Assembly: GCF_019977655.1 (NCBI RefSeq)
Contig: NZ_AP024849.1
Location: 2,389,001 to 2,453,000 of the forward strand
Direction: 5' to 3'
DNA length: 64,000 nt
From: Clostridium gelidum
GTDB lineage: Bacteria; Bacillota; Clostridia; Clostridiales; Clostridiaceae
The notes under the pieces were generated by a model. The model was given only the letters and a program-made list of their open reading frames with translations, had not been told where the DNA came from and ran no database searches. This document shows, piece after piece, positions 35,444 to 44,391 of this stretch (position 1 is its first letter; each line of letters starts with the position of its first letter). The translations under genes and the position numbers were made by a program.

Positions 35444-36322
35444 TTACATCAATTTATTCTCTATTAAAGCAGCTTTTAGTATTTCTTCATTGTGACATTC
35501 CATTTCACAAAGAGGAAGTCTTAAAGGACCAACGTTAAGTCCCATAAGATTCATGGCTGTTTTAACTGGGATTGGACTTGTTTCTATAAATAAAGTGTTT
35601 GCTAAAGATAAGGTATTTAATTGAATATCTAAAGCTTCTTTATAATTATTTTCTAAACATTTTTGAGCTATTTCATGAACTTTTTTTGGAATTATATTAG
35701 CTAAAACAGAAATAATACCGATGCCACCAAGGGACATTATAGAAACTATTTGATCATCATTACCAGAATAAATATCAATAGAATCTCTGCATAATGCTTT
35801 CATTTGAACTATTTGACTAATATTTCCACTAGCTTCTTTTATAGCAACAACATTACTTAACGACGCTAGTTTAACTAAAGTTTTCGGGTCGATATTAATT
35901 CCAGTTCTACCGGGAACATTATAAAGTATTATAGGTGTTTTAACTTCATCATTTATAGCTTCAAAATGTTTTACCAACCCATTTTGAGTAGTTTTATTAT
36001 AATATGGAGTAATAACAAGTAATCCATCAACCCCAACACTTTCTGCATATTTACTCATAGAAATAGCAGAAATAGTGTTGTTTGAACCAGTCCCTGCAAT
36101 TACAGGGATTCTTTTGCTTACAACATCAACTGTAAATTTAATGGTATCCTTTTTTTCCTTTTCTGTCATTGTAGTAGCTTCACCTGTAGTGCCACAAATA
36201 ACAATAGCATCAGTACCTTCTTTAATATGCCAATCAAGTAGAATTTTAAGTTTTTCAAAATTAACTCCATCTTCATTGAAAGGGGTAACTATAGCTACAG
36301 CTGAACCTTGAAATATTGACAT
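35444..36322 (-). CDS. dapA: 4-hydroxy-tetrahydrodipicolinate synthase
   Basis: The 292-residue (beta/alpha)8 aldolase condenses pyruvate and aspartate semialdehyde. It shows CGTTGEATTMT, YYNKTTQNGLVKHF (Tyr of the catalytic triad), NVPGRTG, and the Schiff-base lysine in VVAIKEASG (about residue 161). GGAGG precedes the ATG. It is separated from asd by ~155 bases that hold repeat copy A5; co-transcription with asd is likely because no terminator is seen. Confidence 0.95.
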   Translation of the reverse strand: MSIFQGSAVAIVTPFNEDGVNFEKLKILLDWHIKEGTDAIVICGTTGEATTMTEKEKKDTIKFTVDVVSKRIPVIAGTGSNNTISAISMSKYAESVGVDGLLVITPYYNKTTQNGLVKHFEAINDEVKTPIILYNVPGRTGINIDPKTLVKLASLSNVVAIKEASGNISQIVQMKALCRDSIDIYSGNDDQIVSIMSLGGIGIISVLANIIPKKVHEIAQKCLENNYKEALDIQLNTLSLANTLFIETSPIPVKTAMNLMGLNVGPLRLPLCEMECHNEEILKAALIENKLM

Positions 36323-36365
36323 TTAGATTCCTCCAACATAAATTGCTACAGACTATTTATTATCT

Positions 36366-36485
36366 TTAATCCGATAGCTAGCATCCGTAAATCCCCCTAA
36401 ATCGGGAGATAACGGCTGCACGCTCCTGGATGAGTTCAACTAAATTCAGCTGGAGTATAAAACTCCACCTGAAAAGTTTCACTTT
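36366..36485 (-). repeat. Hairpin-rich dispersed repeat, copy A5
   Basis: Read on the minus strand it begins AAGTGAAACTTTTCAGGTGG, where its TGA serves as the asd stop codon. It has the first hairpin, CCAGGAGCGTGCAGCCGTTA, a GC-rich loop stem (CTCCCGATTT), and ends TTACGGATGCTAGCTATCGG followed by AT. It is inserted between asd and dapA. Confidence 0.8.
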
Positions 36486-37462
36486 ATCATTAATTCTGCA
36501 ATTTGAATAGCGTTAAGAGCTGCTCCTTTTCTTATGTTATCTCCAACAATCCATAAGTTTAATCCATTATCTACGCTAAAGTCTCTTCTGATTCTTCCAA
36601 CATAAATATCATCTTTACCAGTAACGTCAAGTGCAGTTGGATATTTTAATTCCTTAACATTATCATATACAGTTACACCTTGAGTGTTTCCTAATAATTC
36701 AAATATATCTTTTACATCAAATTCAGAATTTAATTCTACATTTACACTTTCACTATGGCTGTTAAGAACAGCAACTCTTGCAGTTGTTGCAGTAACTTTC
36801 AAGTCTGGTGCATGGAGTATTTTTCTTGTTTCCTTAATCATTTTTTCTTCTTCTTTAGTGTAACCATCTTCTAAGAATACATCTATATGAGGTAATACAT
36901 TACCAGCGATAGGATAAGGGAACTTCTTAGGTGCTATACCTTTAACTCCATCTTCTAAATCCTTTATACCTTGGACACCTGCCCCAGATACTGCTTGGTA
37001 AGTAGAATAAACAATTCTTTTTATTCCATATTTATCATTTAAAGCTTTCATTATAGGCATTGCTTGAATTGTTGAACAATTTGGATTAGCAATTATTCCT
37101 TTATGAAGTTTAATGTCTTCTGGATTAACTTCAGGTACTACAAGTGGAACCTCAGGATCCATTCTCCAAGTACTACTATTATCAATTACTACAGCCCCAT
37201 ACTGTGCAAAAACAGGTGCAAATTCTTTACTTGCATCTCCACCAGCTGAAAATAGTGCATAATCTATTTTTTTATCCTTTATATTTTTTTCACAAGTTTC
37301 TTCGACTAAATAATCCTTACCTTTAAATGGTAAAGTACTACCTTCTGATCTTTTTGATGCGAAAAGATATAAATTTTTTACTGGAAAATTTCTTTCTTCT
37401 AAAATCTCTAAAAATTTTCTTCCTACATTTCCAGTAGCCCCAACTATTGCAATATTATACAC
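36479..37462 (-). CDS. asd: Aspartate-semialdehyde dehydrogenase
   Basis: The 327-residue enzyme makes aspartate semialdehyde for the DAP, threonine and methionine branches. It has the NADP-binding IVGATGNVGRKF, the catalytic cysteine in NPNCSTIQ (about residue 128), the GAGVQG segment and the C-terminal GDNIRKGAALNA helix. The start is GTG (37460-37462) after AGGAGGGA. Its final Lys codon and TGA stop come from repeat A5. Confidence 0.95.
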   Translation of the reverse strand: MYNIAIVGATGNVGRKFLEILEERNFPVKNLYLFASKRSEGSTLPFKGKDYLVEETCEKNIKDKKIDYALFSAGGDASKEFAPVFAQYGAVVIDNSSTWRMDPEVPLVVPEVNPEDIKLHKGIIANPNCSTIQAMPIMKALNDKYGIKRIVYSTYQAVSGAGVQGIKDLEDGVKGIAPKKFPYPIAGNVLPHIDVFLEDGYTKEEEKMIKETRKILHAPDLKVTATTARVAVLNSHSESVNVELNSEFDVKDIFELLGNTQGVTVYDNVKELKYPTALDVTGKDDIYVGRIRRDFSVDNGLNLWIVGDNIRKGAALNAIQIAELMIK

Positions 37463-37842
37463 AATAATCCCTCCTAAATTTAATTATATATATTTTTAAT
37501 ATATACAAATACTATAGTTAAATATGAAATAAATATCAAGTCAATAGGATAAATTAGTTAAAAAAATCTATTCATTATTATAATATATTCCATTAATTAG
37601 GAAAATGATAAAAGAATATGCACCTATAAAAAGAGTGCGAAGCACAATACGGAACTTTTCACATCTAAAAACTTAAGGAATTTTAGCCATAATCATTCAC
37701 CATTAACTGGACATAATACAGTCACTTTTTTCATCAAAAACTAGCATGATAGGTGATAAACATTACAAAAAATTCTTATAGAATAATAATAAATATAAAG
37801 GAAATAATAATATTAATACTTTTAAGAGAGGTAGGATGAAAT
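37463..37842. other. 380-base divergent control region of asd and the SASP gene
   Basis: It must hold the promoters of asd (minus) and the spore-protein gene (plus). A small stem GTGCGAAGCAC lies at about 37637-37647. I looked for a lysine riboswitch on the asd side and could not find its conserved segments. Nothing else was recognised. Confidence 0.4.
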
Positions 37843-38064
37843 ATGAGTAGTGAAAATGTAAAAAAAATAATAAAAGCAAAAATTAAAGCTAATAAAGAAC
37901 TCACAGAAGAAGAACAAATGAGAGAGAAAATCAAATATGAAATTGCAGAAGAACTAGGATTAACTGATAAGGTTAGTAAAATGGGCTGGGCTGAATTATC
38001 GGCTGAAGAAACTGGTCGAATTGGAGGCCTTATGGCTAAACGGAAAAGAAACAATTTGAAATAA
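37843..38064 (+). CDS. Alpha/beta-type small acid-soluble spore protein
   Basis: The 73-residue protein matches SASP architecture: a charged N-terminus, the germination-protease-like site KYEIAEELGL (about 30-40), and the DNA-binding second half GWAELSAEETGRIGGLMAKR. Such proteins coat and protect spore DNA and are degraded by GPR during germination. It should be transcribed late in the forespore (sigma-G); the promoter was not resolved. GAGAGGTAGGATG precedes the ATG. It supports the spore-former identity. Confidence 0.85.
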   Translation: MSSENVKKIIKAKIKANKELTEEEQMREKIKYEIAEELGLTDKVSKMGWAELSAEETGRIGGLMAKRKRNNLK

Positions 38065-38171
38065 CAAAAATCACAGCCTTTTGTTTTAGTCTGACTAATT
38101 GACTAAGTACATTATTACGATATAATAGACTAGACGAATTAATACACTAAATTAAGGGCGTGATAAATTAT

Positions 38172-38909
38172 ATGGCATATGGAGAATTTGCAAATATATA
38201 TGATGAATTAATATATGAAGATATTAATTATGATAAAGTTTGCGAGAAGGTTATAGATATATGCACTGAAAATGGTATGATTTTTGAAGATTATTTAGAT
38301 TTAGCATGTGGAACAGGTAATGTTGCAATTAAGGTAGCAAAATACTTTAAAAATACATATGCAGTAGATTTATCAGATGATATGCTAAATATAGCTTTTG
38401 ATAAATTTAAGAAAAATAAAATTAAGGCAAAAGTAATATGTCAAGATATGTGTGAATTAAGCTTAAATAGGACATTTAATCTTATAACTTCTGTCCTTGA
38501 TTCAACTAATTATATAACAGAGGATGAAGATTTATTACAATATTTCAGAAATGTTTATGAACATTTAAAAGAAGATGGATTGTTTATATTTGATATAAAT
38601 TCATATTACAAACTTTCTACAGTCCTTGGAAATAATATATACACATATAGCTCAGATGAAATTTTTTATACATGGGAAAATTCTTTTGAGGAAGAAGTAT
38701 TAAATATGTTTTTAACCTTTTTTGTAAAGCAAGACAATGGTCTTTATGAAAAGTTTGAAGAAGAGCATTTTGAAAGAGCGTATAAAGAATCACATATAGA
38801 ACAAGCTTTACAAGAATGCGGATTCAAAATTCTTGAAAAATTTGCTGGATATTCTGATCAAAAAGTAGATGAGAATAGTGAAAGAATACTTTATATAGTA
38901 AGTAAATAA
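38172..38909 (+). CDS. Class I SAM-dependent methyltransferase
   Basis: The 245-residue protein starts MAYGEFANIYDELIYEDINY, a typical start for this small methyltransferase family. It has motif I DLACGTGNVAIKVA, the acidic ribose-binding AVDLSDDMLNIA, and the post-II LITSVLDSTNYI segment. The methyl acceptor is unknown. A GTG four codons upstream is in frame but lies directly on the AAGGG site, so the ATG at 38172 is preferred. Confidence 0.82.
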   Translation: MAYGEFANIYDELIYEDINYDKVCEKVIDICTENGMIFEDYLDLACGTGNVAIKVAKYFKNTYAVDLSDDMLNIAFDKFKKNKIKAKVICQDMCELSLNRTFNLITSVLDSTNYITEDEDLLQYFRNVYEHLKEDGLFIFDINSYYKLSTVLGNNIYTYSSDEIFYTWENSFEEEVLNMFLTFFVKQDNGLYEKFEEEHFERAYKESHIEQALQECGFKILEKFAGYSDQKVDENSERILYIVSK

Positions 38910-39026
38910 TTAAGTAAGTTTGAATTAAATTTATTAAATAATTCAATTTCAAAAGGAAATTGTAAAATAAACTGTTAATTGTTAACTTATAACTGTTAAC
39001 TGAATTAAGTAGGAGATGAAATAATA

Positions 39027-39914
39027 ATGGAAGATAAATTAATTAGAGCAACAGCTAAGGATGGAATGGTTAGAATAATTGCAGCAATTACAACTAATTT
39101 AGTAAATGAAGGTACTATGATGCACGAATGTACACCAGTAGCATCTGCTGGTTTTGGTAGAATGTTAACTGCGGGAGCATTAATTGGATCAACTTTAAAA
39201 AGTGAAAAAGAAGTTATAACTTTAAAGATAAATGGTAATGGAGAAATAAACGGAATAACAGTAACAGCTCATGATGATGCATCTGTTAAAGGATTTATAG
39301 GAAATCCATATATTGATAGACAACTTAACGAAAAAGGAAAGTTAGATGTTGGTGGAGCTATTGGAACAGATGGACTTTTATATGTAATAAAAGACCTAGG
39401 TTTAAAGGATCCATATGTAGGACAAGTGCCAATACAAACTGGAGAAATAGCAGAAGATTTTGCATATTACTTTACAGTGTCAGAACAAACACCATCAGCA
39501 GTATCACTTGGTGTATTAGTTGATAGAGATTTATCAATAAAAGCTGCTGGAGGATTTATAGTTCAAATGATGCCAGGGGCAGATGAACTTCTTGCAGATG
39601 TTATAACATATAGATTAGAAGAAATCCCACCAATAACTACTTTGATAAGTGAAGGAAAAACGATAGAAGAAATTTTAGAATATATTTTTGATGGAATGGA
39701 CTTGAAAATATTAGATTCCCTTAAGCCAGAATATAAATGTGATTGCTCTAAGGAAAGAGTAGAAAAAGCTTTAATATCTATTGGGAAAGAAACTCTTCAA
39801 GAAATATACGATGATGGAAAGACAGAAGAAATAGTATGTAACTTCTGCAACAAGAAATATGAATTCACCAATAAAGATATAGGGGAATTATTGATAATAA
39901 ATAAAAATAAGTAA
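39027..39914 (+). CDS. hslO: Redox-regulated chaperone Hsp33
   Basis: The 295-residue protein has the Hsp33 core (LIRATAKDGMVRIIAAITTNLVNE; GNPYIDRQLNEKGKLDVGGAIG) and the C-terminal zinc switch CDC...CNFC (CxC about residue 235, CxxC about 270). Under oxidative unfolding the cysteines release zinc and activate chaperone binding. AGGAG precedes the ATG. It is flanked by its own terminator. Confidence 0.95.
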   Translation: MEDKLIRATAKDGMVRIIAAITTNLVNEGTMMHECTPVASAGFGRMLTAGALIGSTLKSEKEVITLKINGNGEINGITVTAHDDASVKGFIGNPYIDRQLNEKGKLDVGGAIGTDGLLYVIKDLGLKDPYVGQVPIQTGEIAEDFAYYFTVSEQTPSAVSLGVLVDRDLSIKAAGGFIVQMMPGADELLADVITYRLEEIPPITTLISEGKTIEEILEYIFDGMDLKILDSLKPEYKCDCSKERVEKALISIGKETLQEIYDDGKTEEIVCNFCNKKYEFTNKDIGELLIINKNK

Positions 39915-40017
39915 TCTGCCTGAATTGTACATTGCCCACAGGTTACCTACCAATAAAGCGTATAAATTGTTAATTGTAATATATATATGAAGAAATAAAT
40001 AGAATAAATAAAAATAG

Positions 40018-40062
40018 AGGATAATCTGATGAATTTTAAATATCAGATTATCCTTTGTTTGT
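40018..40062 (+). terminator. Terminator of hslO
   Basis: Perfect stem AGGATAATCTGAT / ATCAGATTATCCT with an 11-base loop and T-rich tail. The rest of the 39915-40252 gap holds no recognised feature. Confidence 0.85.
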
Positions 40063-40252
40063 GTTAGATAAAGGGGTGGGTTTAACTTTTATATTGTATA
40101 ACTATATTTTATCTAAACAACATATATAGAGAAATGTGGTATAATTTAAAGCAATTACTAGAATAAAGTAATTTGTGAATTTTAATTAAGATGAGTTTAC
40201 AGTAAGACATGTAATTTCAGTATAGAAATTATGTATGAATGTGGAGGTAGAG

Positions 40253-42103
40253 ATGGGTAGGATTAGTAAGGCTATTAAATTAAAGCTACAAGAATTAAGA
40301 ATAGATGATATCTTTAAAGATGGGATATTAAAATATAAAGGGTCACTTTCAAATGAGGACTCAAAAAATGAGGCGTCAGAAGATAATAATGTATCTAAAG
40401 ATAGTAAAAACGAAGTAGAAGAAAAACAACAAGCAGAGGATAATTATGAACACGATTCAATAGTAAAAATAGAGCTTGATAAAAAATCAATTAGTGAAGA
40501 AAATATAAATAAAGGACAGAGAGCTGAAGAAGACAACTTAAATTTCAATAATATTGAAGATAATATACGGGAAAACAATAATTCAAATAGTAAGAAAATA
40601 GATAATTCAAAAGAAATAGAAACTTTAAAAAAATCAGAACAAATTTTAAAACATATTGAGACAAATGAAACAATGATGCAATATTTTGAATGGTATTATC
40701 CCTGTGATGGTTCTCTTTGGAATAGAGTTAAAGAAAATGCTAAAAAGCTCCGTACTATTGGAATTACAGCTCTATGGCTGCCACCAGCTTGCAAGGCTGC
40801 TGATGGAATTTATGATGTTGGATATGGATCATATGACTTATATGATTTAGGAGAATTTGATCAAAAAGGTACCGTTAAAACTAAATATGGCACAAAGGAT
40901 GAATATTTAAAAGCTATAGAGGAATCACATAAAAATAATATAAAAGTTTATGGTGATGTGGTATTTAATCATAAGGGGGGAGCAGATGAGGCTGAAACTG
41001 TATCTGCAAGACCTGTATCAAGTTATAATAGAAATGAGTTTGTAGGAGAAGAAAGAGAAATAAGATCTCATACAGTTTTTAATTTCCCGGGAAGAGGAGA
41101 TAAATATTCAGCATATAAATGGACTGCAAATGATTTTGATGGAGTAGATTTTGATGACATTACAAAAGAATATGGTATTTTTAAATTTGAAGGAAAAGAG
41201 TGGGAAAAGGATGTAGACCTTGAATATGGAAATTATGATTTTTTAATGTTTGCAGATTTAGATATGGATAGTCCTTATGTAGTTAATGAACTTAAAAGTT
41301 GGGGGAAATGGTATTTATATGAGACCAACGTTGATGGATTTAGATTAGATGCCATAAAGCATATTAAGTTTGATTTTTTTGAAGACTGGCTCAAGGATAT
41401 GAGAAAAGAAAGTAAAAAAGAGCTTTTTGCAGTAGGCGAATATTGGACACATAATGTTAATAGTCTTGAAAATTATATGGATAAATGTGGAGGCAGTATG
41501 AGCTTATTTGATGCACCACTTCATTTTAACTTTCAAAATGCTAGTAATTCATTGGGGCTCTTTGATATGCGAACATTAATGGATAATACTTATTTAAAGG
41601 TTAATCCAGATAAAGCAGTTACTTTTGTTGATAATCATGATACACAACTTGGACAGTCTCTAGAATCATGGGTACAACCTTGGTTTAAACCTTTAGCATA
41701 TACATTTATTTTAACGAGGCAAGAAGGATATCCATGTGTTTTCTACGGAGATTATTATGGAATACCAGAAATGAATTTTGATGGAATAAAAGATGAATTA
41801 GATATAATATTAAAGATAAGAAAAGATTATGCTTATGGGATGCAGCATGATTATATGGATAATGAGTCTATTATAGGATGGACTAGAGAAGGGAATAATG
41901 AACATGAAGAATCTGGGGTAGCAGCAATAATTACAGTTAACTATGGTGGTACAAAAATAATGTATGTTGGAATCCATCATAAAGGAGAGATATGGATAGA
42001 TGCTACTAAACAATTAACAGACAAAGTTGTTATAGATGAAAATGGATGCGGAATTTTTAGAGTTTTAGATGGATCTTATTCTATATGGATAAAAGAAAAT
42101 TAA
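40253..42103 (+). CDS. Intracellular alpha-amylase (GH13) with acidic N-terminal extension
   Basis: The 616-residue protein has ~138 N-terminal residues rich in E, K, N and S with no recognised domain. A GH13_5-type catalytic region follows: MMQYFEWYYPCDGSLW, GYGSYDLYDLGEFDQKG, and the catalytic D366 (GFRLDA), E396 (AVGEYW) and D463 (VDNHD). There is no signal peptide, so it should act on intracellular glycogen/granulose or imported maltodextrins. The start at 40253 follows GGAGG; an ATG six codons upstream precedes that site. Confidence 0.9.
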   Translation: MGRISKAIKLKLQELRIDDIFKDGILKYKGSLSNEDSKNEASEDNNVSKDSKNEVEEKQQAEDNYEHDSIVKIELDKKSISEENINKGQRAEEDNLNFNNIEDNIRENNNSNSKKIDNSKEIETLKKSEQILKHIETNETMMQYFEWYYPCDGSLWNRVKENAKKLRTIGITALWLPPACKAADGIYDVGYGSYDLYDLGEFDQKGTVKTKYGTKDEYLKAIEESHKNNIKVYGDVVFNHKGGADEAETVSARPVSSYNRNEFVGEEREIRSHTVFNFPGRGDKYSAYKWTANDFDGVDFDDITKEYGIFKFEGKEWEKDVDLEYGNYDFLMFADLDMDSPYVVNELKSWGKWYLYETNVDGFRLDAIKHIKFDFFEDWLKDMRKESKKELFAVGEYWTHNVNSLENYMDKCGGSMSLFDAPLHFNFQNASNSLGLFDMRTLMDNTYLKVNPDKAVTFVDNHDTQLGQSLESWVQPWFKPLAYTFILTRQEGYPCVFYGDYYGIPEMNFDGIKDELDIILKIRKDYAYGMQHDYMDNESIIGWTREGNNEHEESGVAAIITVNYGGTKIMYVGIHHKGEIWIDATKQLTDKVVIDENGCGIFRVLDGSYSIWIKEN

Positions 42104-42114
42104 AGTATCTACTA

Positions 42115-42158
42115 TCAAGCTTAAATCCTTATATTGGGATTTGAGCTTGATTTGTTTT
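42115..42158 (+). terminator. Terminator of the amylase gene
   Basis: Stem TCAAGCTTAAATCC / GGATTTGAGCTTGA (G-U pair included) followed by TTTGTTTT. Confidence 0.8.
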
Positions 42159-42324
42159 AGCCAAAATTATTTATGTATGACAATATTATTACAATATTGT
42201 GATATATTTTGTACTATTTATTAAATGTAAATACAAATTTAAGAAATCTATTTATAATGAATTTATAGAGACAAAAGAAACTAAATATGGTGTAATAGAA
42301 TCACATTATAAGGAGAGATGAATT

Positions 42325-43083
42325 TTGAAGAAATTTTGGGATGCTATTTTAGGGGTAGTTTTGATTTTACATGTAATTGCTATAAATTTTATGAGTGGTG
42401 CAAGAATTGCATTTAGTTTGCCAATTGTAATTTTAGGAATTATCTTAATATTATATCATTTTGTTAAAAACAAAATAAAAGAACGTGAATTTTTATCTAA
42501 AGGATTTAAAATTGCAAAGATATTTTTGTGCATTGGATTTATTTGTTTCTTGGGAATAGAAGCTATGATAGTAACTTACCCTAAGCATAATGAAAAAAAA
42601 GATGATTATATTCTTGTGTTAGGGGCAGGGCTTACCAATAGAATAAATCCTAGTTTAATACTTCGCGAAAGACTTGATGCAGCAATAGAATGTTTAAAGA
42701 CAAATGATAAAGCATATATTGTATTATCTGGTGGGCAGGGAGAGGATGAGGATATGCCAGAATCCCATGCTATGAGTAAGTATTTGCAAGAAAAAGGCAT
42801 AAATAATGATAGACTAATACTAGAGGACAAATCAAGAGATACGAATCAAAACTTTGAATTTTCTAAGAAAAAAATAGAAGAACATAGTCATAAATCGTTA
42901 GATGAAATTAATGTTAAAATAGTAACAACAGATTTCCATGCTTTTAGAAGTAGTATTTTAGCAAAGAGAAATGGGTATGTGAATTTTGATAATTATTCTT
43001 GCTCTACAGTGTGGTATTTAATTCCTGTAACATATACTAGAGAGGCTTTTGCAATTGTAAAAAGTGTGCTTTTTGATAAATAA
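42325..43083 (+). CDS. YdcF/SanA-like DUF218 membrane protein
   Basis: The 252-residue protein has two to three N-terminal membrane helices (about 5-20, 30-45, 58-78) and a DUF218 domain: YILVLGAGLTN, LILRERLDAAIECL, YIVLSGGQGEDEDMPESHAM, and LEDKSRDTNQNFEFS. DUF218 proteins are linked to envelope functions such as vancomycin tolerance (SanA), but the reaction is unknown. The TTG start at 42325 follows AAGGAGAG. Confidence 0.82.
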   Translation: MKKFWDAILGVVLILHVIAINFMSGARIAFSLPIVILGIILILYHFVKNKIKEREFLSKGFKIAKIFLCIGFICFLGIEAMIVTYPKHNEKKDDYILVLGAGLTNRINPSLILRERLDAAIECLKTNDKAYIVLSGGQGEDEDMPESHAMSKYLQEKGINNDRLILEDKSRDTNQNFEFSKKKIEEHSHKSLDEINVKIVTTDFHAFRSSILAKRNGYVNFDNYSCSTVWYLIPVTYTREAFAIVKSVLFDK

Positions 43084-43193
43084 GCAGTTACAAAAATATA
43101 TTGGCTTTAGAATTAAAAAAGATAGTGGTAAAATAACACTACATATGGGCTAGTTATTTTAGAATATGCTTTATGAAAGGATAAATTTATAAA

Positions 43194-44057
43194 ATGAGGA
43201 TAAATAAACTTTTTAGCAACTATGGAATTTGTTCTAGAAAAGAAACTAATAGCCTAATTGAAGAAAAAAGAGTTAAGGTTAATGGAGAGTTTTGCGTTTT
43301 AGGACAATGGGTGGAAGCAGACACGGATGAAATTCTTCTTGACGATAAGCCTATTTTAATGAGGAATAAAGTTTATATTGCACTCAATAAACCTGTTGGA
43401 ATTACGTGTACAGCAGAAAATAAAGTAAAAGATAATATAATTGATTTCATGAAATATCCTCAGTATATATTTCCGGTTGGTAGGCTAGATAAAGAATCAC
43501 AAGGGCTTATAATTATGACCAATGATGGAGAGTTAGCTAATGAAATTCTGGAATCGGAAAATTTGCATGAAAAAGAATATATAGTTAGGGTAGATAAAAT
43601 TTTTGATGATGAATTTATTAAACAAATGGCTACAGGTGTTGAAATTTCAGGAAATGAAAGTTCTGGAATTAAAAGAATATCAGATACATTGGGTGTTTGC
43701 AAGCTTGAAAATGATAAAGAAGTTGAACTCAGCAAAGAGAACTTTGATAAATTAAATAAAGTACAATTAACAGATTTAAAGCAAAACAAAATTAGTAAGA
43801 AGAATACGCTTAAAACAAGGCCTTGTGAAGTTTTTAGGGTCAATGAGAATACGTTTAAAATTATTTTAACCCAAGGGCTTAATAAACAAATTCGCAAGAT
43901 GAGTGGAGCGTTAGGATATAAAGTTATAAAACTAGAAAGAATTAGAATTATGAATATAAGTACTTCTGGTATTGAGGCTGGAAAATGGAGAGGGCTTTAT
44001 GAAGAAGAGGTAATAGAACTTAAAGCTAGAGTTGCTACTAAAGATAAGGAGAGATAA
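43194..44057 (+). CDS. RsuA/RluF-family pseudouridine synthase
   Basis: The 287-residue protein has an N-terminal S4 RNA-binding domain (MRINKLFSNYGICSRKETNSLIEEKRVKVNG) and the pseudouridine synthase core: NKPVGITCT, FPVGRLDKESQGLIIMTNDGE with the catalytic Asp, and LTQGLNKQIRKM. It is closest to RluF (23S rRNA) by the KQIRKMSGALGY end, with a ~30-residue insertion around 160-200. The site modified is not certain. The next gene begins five bases later. Confidence 0.88.
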   Translation: MRINKLFSNYGICSRKETNSLIEEKRVKVNGEFCVLGQWVEADTDEILLDDKPILMRNKVYIALNKPVGITCTAENKVKDNIIDFMKYPQYIFPVGRLDKESQGLIIMTNDGELANEILESENLHEKEYIVRVDKIFDDEFIKQMATGVEISGNESSGIKRISDTLGVCKLENDKEVELSKENFDKLNKVQLTDLKQNKISKKNTLKTRPCEVFRVNENTFKIILTQGLNKQIRKMSGALGYKVIKLERIRIMNISTSGIEAGKWRGLYEEEVIELKARVATKDKER

Positions 44058-44061
44058 TGAA

Positions 44062-44391
44062 ATGAATAAGGAATATATGAATGCAATGGAAGCTGCAAAG
44101 AAATACAATTTGATTTTAAAAGTAGTTACATCAGTAAAGAGCTTTGACTCATACAATAGTTTTTTTAATATTTACGATGAAACTGAAGAACCTTGCAGAA
44201 GAATTGTTGTTCTTACTAAAAACAAAGAATTAGAAGAAGTTTATGATGAAAATCCTACTGAAAAAGTTGATGAATGTAAGATTATAGATGGAAACATATG
44301 GATTAAGGATTATTCCTTGCTTGTTAACCCTAATAAAATCGATTTGACAGATTTACTTATTAATAAGAAATTGGTTGAGGAAATAATATGA
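44062..44391 (+). CDS. Unknown 109-residue protein upstream of the kinase
   Basis: This soluble, acidic protein (MNKEYMNAMEAAKKYNLILKV...) has no recognised domain. AAGGAGA lies nine bases before the ATG at 44062. Its last four bases overlap the ATG of the histidine kinase (ATGA overlap), so the two are translationally coupled. This gene order suggests a part in the same signalling unit, but I cannot name a function. Confidence 0.6.
   Translation: MNKEYMNAMEAAKKYNLILKVVTSVKSFDSYNSFFNIYDETEEPCRRIVVLTKNKELEEVYDENPTEKVDECKIIDGNIWIKDYSLLVNPNKIDLTDLLINKKLVEEII

Noticed and set aside
37463..37842. A lysine riboswitch ahead of asd
   Set aside because: The conserved L-box segments could not be found on the minus strand. 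The short GTGCGAAGCAC stem alone is not enough.
38930..39000. Repeated AACTGTTAA(T/C) motifs before hslO as an operator
   Set aside because: The units are short and A+T-rich without clear spacing. I cannot separate them from background.
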